NCBI GenBank assembly: GCA_958428675.1 | Contig: CAUAGV010000028.1 | Coordinates: 1 to 13,770 of the forward strand | Source of the DNA: an uncultured Collinsella sp. | Lineage (GTDB): Bacteria > Actinomycetota > Coriobacteriia > Coriobacteriales > Coriobacteriaceae | DNA: 13,770 nt | Reading direction: 5' to 3' | Shown: piece by piece, positions 6,600-11,808 of the stretch | Layout: each line of letters opens with the position of its first letter | How positions within the stretch are numbered: position 1 is the first letter of the stretch | Translations under genes and position numbers: made by a program | Notes under the pieces: generated by a model | What the model saw: only the letters and a program-made list of their open reading frames with translations | Database searches by the model: none | What the model was told of the DNA's origin: nothing

Positions 6600-6630
6600 G
6601 AGGGGTACGTTCGCGTACCCCTCTTTTTTT
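6600..6630 (+). terminator. intrinsic terminator of the ribosomal protein operon
   Basis: A perfect 10-base-pair stem, GAGGGGTACG at 6600-6609 with CGTACCCCTC at 6614-6623, is closed by a UUCG tetraloop and followed by seven T (6624-6630). It lies 26 bases after the rplQ stop and ends the long secY-to-rplQ transcription unit. The stem, stable loop and T-run are all directly visible. Confidence 0.93.
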
Positions 6631-6665
6631 GTCGCGATACCGTTGCTTGTTTGTTGGGAGCGCCC

Positions 6666-7490
6666 ATGACCGCGCCGTTTGATTTCAATTCGATTTCCGA
6701 GCTTGACGCCACACTCGTATTTCGCGTGGCCTATGATGGCTCGTCGTATAGCGGATTTGCCGAGCAGCCGGGACAGACGACGGTTGCGGGTGAGCTACGT
6801 CGAGCCATCGAGACGCTGCTTCGCCGCCCGGTCGATCTGACGTGCGCTGGGCGTACCGATGCCGGCGTGCATGCCGTGGCTCAGTACATCAGCGTGCCCG
6901 TAACGGACGCTGAGCTCGCTTGTACGCGCCGTAGGTGGCTGCGGGCTATGGATGCCCTGCTGCCCAAAGATATCGCCATTAACGAGGCCTACAAGGCCCG
7001 TAAAGGCTTTTCTGCGCGTTTTGACGCGCGTTCCCGTACGTATACATACCGCATTGCCGATCGAGATGCGCGCCCTGTGCTGTCCCGCGGTGCCGTGTGG
7101 TGGCATCGCTATCCCTTGGATGTTGAGGCTATGTCTGCTGCCTGCCCCGCACTGCTGGGCGAGCAGGACTTTAAAAGCTTTTGCAAGGTCGCTTCGGCCG
7201 TTGGCAAGCCCACGCATCGCTGCGTGATGCGTGCCGAATTTGGCCATGAGGTTGCGTTTGGCGAGGACATCCTGACGTTCACCATCGAGGGCAATGCGTT
7301 TCTGCATTCGATGGTCCGTACGATCGTGGGCACGCTTGTCGAGATTGGCATGCATCGCCGTGAACCCGAGTGGATGCGCGAGGTTATCGATGCTTGCGAC
7401 CGCACCGCTGCGGGCCCCACGGCTCCTGCCTGCGGCCTTACGTTTATGGGCGTGGATTACGATCCCGCCGAGCTTGTCGTGCTCGACTAG
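6666..7490 (+). CDS. truA: tRNA pseudouridine(38-40) synthase TruA
   Basis: TruA converts uridines 38-40 of the tRNA anticodon arm to pseudouridine. The 274-residue product has the catalytic motif CAGRTDAGVHA with nucleophile D65. It also has the substrate-binding FSARFDARSRTYTYRI near 115-130 and the C-terminal blocks FLHSMVRTIVGTLVEIG (212-228) and APACGLTFMGVDYDP (253-267). I chose ATG 6666 because GGGAG (6656-6660) lies 5 bases upstream. The in-frame TTG codons at 6651 and 6654 overlap that site and would add up to five residues. It follows the ribosomal operon, as in many Gram-positives, but is separated by a terminator and seems to have its own promoter. Confidence 0.95.
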   Translation: MTAPFDFNSISELDATLVFRVAYDGSSYSGFAEQPGQTTVAGELRRAIETLLRRPVDLTCAGRTDAGVHAVAQYISVPVTDAELACTRRRWLRAMDALLPKDIAINEAYKARKGFSARFDARSRTYTYRIADRDARPVLSRGAVWWHRYPLDVEAMSAACPALLGEQDFKSFCKVASAVGKPTHRCVMRAEFGHEVAFGEDILTFTIEGNAFLHSMVRTIVGTLVEIGMHRREPEWMREVIDACDRTAAGPTAPACGLTFMGVDYDPAELVVLD

Positions 7491-7651
7491 GGTAGGGCTC
7501 GACGTGTCGTGCGTCGACACCTGTCATCTGTGGGCTGCGCGTGTGCAACATCTGTTCTTGGCGTGCAATGCAACCGGTGTCTCATTGCTTTTATTGCCGG
7601 GGTGTACCATGAACCACGGTTTGATTCATTGCTGTCGAGAGGACGGATAAT

Positions 7652-8692
7652 TTGGTTCGACGTGGCTCGCATCCGCGACTTTCGGTGATCCTTGTGGTAG
7701 AAGGTTCGCCCAGCTATGCGATGCGTGCGCTCGAGAGTATCCAGAACCAAGACCTCTACGATTTGCAGATTGTCGTTGTCTGTCGCGATACTGCGCCCGG
7801 TGTGCGCCATTCGCTTCAAGTTGCTGCCGACAGGGACATCCATATTGATTTGATTGACGTCGAGGACGCGACGCGCGGCGCGTGTCTTCGTGCCGGTTTT
7901 GCTGCCTCGCGCGGCTCTCAAATCATCGCCATGAACGCCGATGAGTGGTTTGCTCCGCAATCCCTTTCCAAGATGGTCGATATCGCGTGCGATACTGCGG
8001 CAGACATAGTGTTCCCCACGGTGTCGCTCGACCGCTATGATGCACATCGAGAGCGCCATTCGCGCGTCTTGGATGCTACTCATATTTCCATTGATAGCAA
8101 ATCTTCGATGGTGGCCGGGCTGCCTCAGTTGATTTTAGGCGGCCTAGTCGTTCAGACCTCTGGCGTGATGTATAGTCGTCCGCTGTTTGAGGCATGCCTG
8201 TCGCACGGCAAGGCGTACCGTACGGTTGAGTTTATGGCGTGCGCGCTCTCGCAGGCGCAGCGCGTCTCCGGATGCGGCGACGCCTGTTTCCACACGGTAG
8301 CGCCTAAGCTTACAGACGCCTTTGATCCCACCATGTATGCCAAGGTATCCGATGACACCCGAGCGCTCGACGAGCTTGCGGACTCACTCTCGGAAGCAGA
8401 TAGCGGTGGTCGGCTCAAGCTGGCAAGCCAAAAGTTCTACTTTGCCGGACTGGTCGCCTGCATCGAGAATTTGTGTCTGAGCCCGCATGGGGTGTCGTCA
8501 ATCGAGCGTTCCGCCCGCATGCGTGATATGCTCGAGGCGCCTCGAACCCGTCAGATGGTCGCCGCGCTCAAGGACAACCATCGGGGACTCGGTCTGTTGT
8601 TTGGGCCGATCGCCAGCGCTAAGCCCGCGCGCTGCGTGATGTGTACGCATCTGGCAGCTTTTCTTAACCGGACGGGCGCAAAACCCGCCTAA
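7652..8692 (+). CDS. glycosyltransferase family 2-like protein, function unknown
   Basis: The 346-residue product resembles a GT-A fold glycosyltransferase over residues 9-130: a beta-alpha-beta start (LSVILVVEGSPSYAMRALESIQNQ), a second strand LQIVVVC, a region TRGACLRAGFAASRGSQIIAMNADEWF (74-100) where DE at 97-98 could stand for the DxD metal motif, and strand ADIVFPTV. The usual D-G-S-x-D after the second strand is replaced by CRDTAPG, so nucleotide binding may be altered. Residues 150-346 match nothing I recognise. No signal peptide or membrane segment is visible, so a cytosolic location is likely. The start is TTG 7652, with AGAGGA (7638-7643) 8 bases upstream; no good in-frame ATG exists nearby. 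It stands alone between truA and argR. Confidence 0.75.
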   Translation: MVRRGSHPRLSVILVVEGSPSYAMRALESIQNQDLYDLQIVVVCRDTAPGVRHSLQVAADRDIHIDLIDVEDATRGACLRAGFAASRGSQIIAMNADEWFAPQSLSKMVDIACDTAADIVFPTVSLDRYDAHRERHSRVLDATHISIDSKSSMVAGLPQLILGGLVVQTSGVMYSRPLFEACLSHGKAYRTVEFMACALSQAQRVSGCGDACFHTVAPKLTDAFDPTMYAKVSDDTRALDELADSLSEADSGGRLKLASQKFYFAGLVACIENLCLSPHGVSSIERSARMRDMLEAPRTRQMVAALKDNHRGLGLLFGPIASAKPARCVMCTHLAAFLNRTGAKPA

Positions 8693-8703
8693 ACGGCTCA
8701 TTA

Positions 8704-8794
8704 CGAAACAAACTTGCATAGAATTGTTTCGAAATGCGTTCTTATACACAAAAGCCTTCAAATAGCGTTAAACTATTCAATCACTAATTGATTG
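8704..8794. promoter_or_regulatory. dyad-rich AT-rich region upstream of argR, candidate ArgR operators
   Basis: The 132-base gap before argR is clearly more AT-rich than its surroundings and holds three perfect dyads: CGAAACAA 8704-8711 with TTGTTTCG 8724-8731, AATAG 8761-8765 with CTATT 8773-8777, and CAATCA 8778-8783 with TGATTG 8789-8794. The last two abut. Pieces TTGCAT (8715-8720) and ATTCAA (8775-8780) resemble half-sites of the ARG box (TGNAT/ATNCA), but no full 18-base box is present. ArgR-type repressors commonly regulate their own gene, so operators here would be expected. I could not pick a convincing -35/-10 pair; TATACA at 8743-8748 is the best isolated -10. Confidence 0.4.
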
Positions 8795-8824
8795 TCTCCG
8801 CCATCTTTTGGAGAGAGGGTTTGT

Positions 8825-9262
8825 ATGGCTAAAAAACGCAATGGGCGCCAGGATGCCATTAGAGATATTGTGCGCAATAAGGATGTCCGCACGCAGCGCG
8901 TGCTGGTCGATGAGCTCCGTGCTATGGGCTTTGATTGCACGCAGGCGACTGTCTCTCGCGATATTGCCGATATGGGGCTGCGTAAGCTCCCTGAGGGCAT
9001 CTATGTTCTGGCAGAGGACCTGCACCTGCAACGTATGGTTTCCGAGCTCGTAACGGGCGTTCTGCGTACTGATAATCTGGTTATGATCAAGGCTCAGCCT
9101 GGCACGGCTTCCGGCATCGCCGCCGCCGTTGATGCGGCAGAGTTGCCCGATGTGCTTGGCTCGCTTGCCGGCAACGATACGATTTTGGTTATTGCCCAGA
9201 CGGCCGAGGACGGCGAGCGTCTCGAGGCGCTGATCAATAAGTTGAGCAATTCTCGCAAGTAG
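8825..9262 (+). CDS. argR: arginine repressor ArgR/AhrC
   Basis: ArgR is a hexameric, arginine-dependent repressor of arginine biosynthesis genes and, in some bacteria, activator of catabolism. The 145-residue product has the normal two-domain layout. The N-terminal winged helix-turn-helix includes TQRVLVDELRAMGFDCTQATVSRDIADMGLRKLPEG (residues about 22-57, with the TVSRD recognition helix). The C-terminal oligomerisation and arginine-binding domain carries GTASGIAAAVDAAELPDVLGSLAGNDTILVI (about 94-124). ATG 8825 is chosen because GGAGAGAGG at 8810-8818 precedes it; the longer frame from 8792 would run through that site. The gene is monocistronic, with a terminator at 9314. No arginine biosynthesis genes are in this window. 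Confidence 0.94.
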   Translation: MAKKRNGRQDAIRDIVRNKDVRTQRVLVDELRAMGFDCTQATVSRDIADMGLRKLPEGIYVLAEDLHLQRMVSELVTGVLRTDNLVMIKAQPGTASGIAAAVDAAELPDVLGSLAGNDTILVIAQTAEDGERLEALINKLSNSRK

Positions 9263-9313
9263 GCGTGCGGGTCGTGCGTTCGGCATTGTGTGCGCTGACA
9301 TAGTGGCTTGTAA

Positions 9314-9345
9314 GGGGTATCGACGTTGGTCGGTACCCCCTTTTT
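9314..9345 (+). terminator. intrinsic terminator of argR
   Basis: An 11-base-pair stem (GGGGTATCGAC 9314-9324 with GTCGGTACCCC 9329-9339, one T-G wobble) has a GTTG loop and is followed, after one more C, by five T (9341-9345). It lies about 50 bases after the argR stop on the same strand. Confidence 0.88.
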
Positions 9346-9388
9346 GTTTGCCGGTATAAAGACCGCCCTCCAGGTCGTTTCAAACTAA

Positions 9389-9425
9389 AAGGCCCCGAGC
9401 AGTTCAATAAGCTGCTCGGGGCCTT
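9389..9425 (-). terminator. intrinsic terminator of the penicillin-binding protein gene
   Basis: A 14-base-pair stem (AAGGCCCCGAGCAG 9389-9402 with CTGCTCGGGGCCTT 9412-9425) lies 22 bases beyond the PBP stop. Read on the - strand, the stem is followed by a short T-rich stretch (TTTTAGTTTG). The + strand T-run is only two bases, so it mainly serves the - strand gene, though it may also back up the argR terminator in this convergent region. Confidence 0.85.
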
Positions 9426-9447
9426 GTTGGCTTTAGTCGCGTACTTC

Positions 9448-9684
9448 TTAGCCGATCGTATCGTCAGGCGTGGGCGAGGGGTCTGGAGTGGGCGTAGGCG
9501 TAGGCGTGCCGCCATCGCCGCCGGTCGAACCACCAGTGGAGCCGCCCGTCGAGCCACCGGTCGTACCGGTGCCGCCGGTGGTGTCGCCGCCCGTGGTCTC
9601 GGTGGTCGTGGTCGTCGTGGTAGTCGTTGTGGTGGTTTCCTCTTCCTCTTCGTCCTCGTCCTCGTCCTTGTCGTCGTTCTCCGA
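9448..9684 (-). repeat. low-complexity tail of the PBP: acidic run, 12 Thr, Gly-Gly-Ser-Thr and Thr-Pro repeats
   Basis: Within the PBP, residues 655-732 read as an acidic cluster (DDKDEDEDEEEEE), an unbroken run of twelve Thr (671-682, bases 9601-9636), Gly/Thr-rich sequence, three GGST units (697-708) and (TP)n ending DPSPTPDDTIG. The twelve Thr codons use ACC, ACG, ACA and ACT, so this is not a simple nucleotide repeat. The tail would lie outside the membrane, after the transpeptidase domain. Confidence 0.85.
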
Positions 9685-11646
9685 CTTCTTGGTGTTGTTG
9701 GTGCCGTAGAACTTCCAGACGCTGTTGTTCTTGTAGGTGGGCGCCGTTCCGGTCGCAAACTCCTCGCGCTCGGTACCGGTCAGAACGGTGTTCATAAACC
9801 GCTTAAAGACAGGCAGGTTGGTGCTGTCGCCCAGCAGGTCCGTGCCGTACTTTTGGATGGGGATCTCGCCCGCGGAATAGCCGGTCCACAGGGCGCATGC
9901 CAGCTGCGGGGTATAGCCGCAGAACCACAGGTTGGTGGTGTTGTCGGTGGTGCCCGTCTTGCCGGCATAGGGCTGGTTGACACTCAGAGCGCCGGCAGCA
10001 CCCGTACCGCTGCCCTTCATGACGCCGGACAGAACATCGGTGACCGCGGCGGCCTCGCCCTCGGTAAGCACCTGTGAGGGATTGTCGGTGTGCTGGTACA
10101 GCACCGAACCGGTACGAGAGTCAATCTCGGTGATGGCGATCGGCTGGCGATAGTAGCCGCCGTTGGCAAACGTCGCGTAGGCGGCGGCCATCTCGAGCGG
10201 CGAGATCGAGCCGGTGCCGAGGGTCATGACGGGAACGTCCTCGATGTTGTCCTTGGCGGGGTCGATGCCGAGCTTTTTGACGAGCGAGATGATCTTGCTG
10301 TTGCCGACGGCTTCCGCCACCTGGATGTAGCCGGTGTTGGAGGAGTATGCCGTCGCCTGCTTAAGCGTGATGGTGCCGTAGCTTTGATTGGCGTAGTTTT
10401 GTACCTCGGTTGTGGTGCCCTTGGCCTTGAGCGGCGAGTTGCAGTTGAGGGTGACGTTGGGGTTCATGCCGTTTTGGATGGCAGTTGCCAGCGTAAAGGC
10501 CTTAAAGGTGGAGCCGACGGGACGCTTGGCCGTGGCATGGTTTACGTGGTTCTCGTCGGCGTTGTAGTCGTAGCCGCCCACCATGCACTTGATGTAGCCG
10601 GTCTTGGGGTCGACGACGACCATGCCCATGTCCAGGCCGTCAAGCGAGAGCGTGTCGAGCTGCTCGCGGACGGCATTCTCTGCCACCTGCTGCATCGTGG
10701 GGTCGATGGTGGTCTTGACGGTCAGGCCGCCCTTAAAGAGCACGTCGGTCGAGAACTCCTGCTCCAGTAGCTGCTTGACGTAGGAGACAAAGTAGGGCTG
10801 CGAGTATACGTCGACGCCGCTGCCCGAAATCTCGGTCACGTTGAGGGTGATGGGCTCGGCCTGTGCGGCATCGTGCTCCTCCTGGGTGATGTGGCCCAGG
10901 CGCAGCATGTTGTCGAGAACCTTGTTGCGGCGAGACAGCGCCAGGTCGGGGTTGACCGTGGGGTCGTACTGCGAAGGCGAGTTGGGAAGGCCGATGAGCA
11001 GCGCGGCCTCGCTGAGGGTGAGGTCGGCGGCGCTCTTGGACAGATAGGTCTCGGCTGCGGCCTCGATGCCGTAGGCGCCGTGGCCGTAATAGATGGTGTT
11101 GAGGTACATCATGAGGATCTCGTCTTTGGAGTACATGTCCTCCATCTTGATGGCGATGTAGGCCTCGCGCACCTTACGCTCAATGGTCGAGTCGAACTGC
11201 TCCTCCTGCAGGATGGTGTTGCGCACAAGCTGCTGGGTGATAGTCGAGGCGCCTTCGTGCCCGCCACCGAGGGTTGCCACCGCAGCACGCGCGATACCCC
11301 ACAGGTCGATACCGCCGTGCTCGTAGAAGCGCTCGTCCTCGACGTCAACGGTGCCCTGCAGCACGTAGGGGGAGACCTCGTCCTTGGTGATGGACTTGCG
11401 GTTTTGCGTGTAGAAGCTCGCGATCTTGTTGCCGTTGCAGTCGACGATCTCGGTGGGCTCGCTCACCAGATACGCGTTGGCGTCGGTGTAGTCGGGCAGA
11501 TCGGACAGCCAGCGGTTGACGTTGCCGACCATGCCGATGCCAAACGCCACGCCCGCAATCAGCAGAAAGCCCAAAAACGAGAGCAGAATTATGGGCAGGG
11601 CGTGCGTCTTTGAACGGCTGTGTCCCTGTCGTTGGCGAGGACCCAT
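9448..11646 (-). CDS. class A penicillin-binding protein (transglycosylase/transpeptidase, PBP1a-like)
   Basis: This bifunctional enzyme polymerises lipid II and cross-links peptidoglycan at the outer membrane face. From ATG 11646 it has 732 residues: a short basic cytosolic tail (1-15), one membrane anchor (about 16-41), the GT51 domain (about 75-250; EDERFYEH 103-110 with catalytic E103, GASTITQQ 132-139, RKVRE 157-161), then the transpeptidase domain (about 335-620; STFK 379-382 with nucleophile S379, SSN 435-437, KTGT 563-566). Residues 655-732 are a low-complexity tail. The start is fixed by GGAGG seven bases upstream (11654-11658 on the + strand); the open frame running 41 codons further upstream has no such support. 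It has the ponA/PBP1 type of layout, but I cannot say which paralogue it is. Confidence 0.93.
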   Translation of the reverse strand: MGPRQRQGHSRSKTHALPIILLSFLGFLLIAGVAFGIGMVGNVNRWLSDLPDYTDANAYLVSEPTEIVDCNGNKIASFYTQNRKSITKDEVSPYVLQGTVDVEDERFYEHGGIDLWGIARAAVATLGGGHEGASTITQQLVRNTILQEEQFDSTIERKVREAYIAIKMEDMYSKDEILMMYLNTIYYGHGAYGIEAAAETYLSKSAADLTLSEAALLIGLPNSPSQYDPTVNPDLALSRRNKVLDNMLRLGHITQEEHDAAQAEPITLNVTEISGSGVDVYSQPYFVSYVKQLLEQEFSTDVLFKGGLTVKTTIDPTMQQVAENAVREQLDTLSLDGLDMGMVVVDPKTGYIKCMVGGYDYNADENHVNHATAKRPVGSTFKAFTLATAIQNGMNPNVTLNCNSPLKAKGTTTEVQNYANQSYGTITLKQATAYSSNTGYIQVAEAVGNSKIISLVKKLGIDPAKDNIEDVPVMTLGTGSISPLEMAAAYATFANGGYYRQPIAITEIDSRTGSVLYQHTDNPSQVLTEGEAAAVTDVLSGVMKGSGTGAAGALSVNQPYAGKTGTTDNTTNLWFCGYTPQLACALWTGYSAGEIPIQKYGTDLLGDSTNLPVFKRFMNTVLTGTEREEFATGTAPTYKNNSVWKFYGTNNTKKSENDDKDEDEDEEEEETTTTTTTTTTTTETTGGDTTGGTGTTGGSTGGSTGGSTGGDGGTPTPTPTPDPSPTPDDTIG

Positions 11647-11808
11647 ATATTGACCTCCAGGTATGTCGTGCCGGACGGTGGATGTGCCGTCGGGGCAGGA
11701 TGGACATAAGTTATTACACGATAAACCAAACGGGGCGCGCGAGGCCTCGTGTATGCTGGAAGACGGCATTTTTCAGAGTGAATGCATACCTTGGTAAGGA
11801 GTTTGCCG
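11647..11808. promoter_or_regulatory. divergent intergenic region between the PBP and U32 genes
   Basis: These 162 bases must hold the promoters of both divergent genes. Ribosome-binding sites are clear at both ends: GGAGG on the - strand at 11654-11658 and AAGGAG on the + strand at 11796-11801. An AT-rich patch (about 11705-11730) and a TATGCT at 11752-11757 are the only -10-like candidates, and neither has a good -35 partner. A perfect 10-base palindrome CGAGGCCTCG lies at 11740-11749. I cannot name an exact promoter. Confidence 0.35.

Noticed and set aside
8664..8690. Possible terminator at the end of the glycosyltransferase-like gene (CGGG...CCCG)
   Set aside because: The stem is only four base pairs, lies inside the coding region and has no T-run, so it is not a convincing terminator.
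9470..9709. 79-codon + strand frame rich in Pro and Val opposite the PBP tail
   Set aside because: It is the complement of the Thr/Gly/Pro repeats in the PBP tail; it has no independent support and its composition follows from that repeat.
10873..11613. 246-codon + strand frame opposite the PBP N-terminal half
   Set aside because: It is antisense to the membrane anchor and GT51 domain, whose catalytic motifs are intact on the - strand.
11740..11749. Palindrome CGAGGCCTCG as an operator
   Set aside because: A single 10-base GC-rich palindrome is expected by chance at this scale in high-GC DNA, and there is no second copy nearby.
11647..11769. 41-codon N-terminal extension of the PBP frame
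   Set aside because: There is no ribosome-binding site before 11769, while GGAGG lies seven bases before ATG 11646. The extension is not membrane-like and would place Cys-rich sequence ahead of the basic anchor start.
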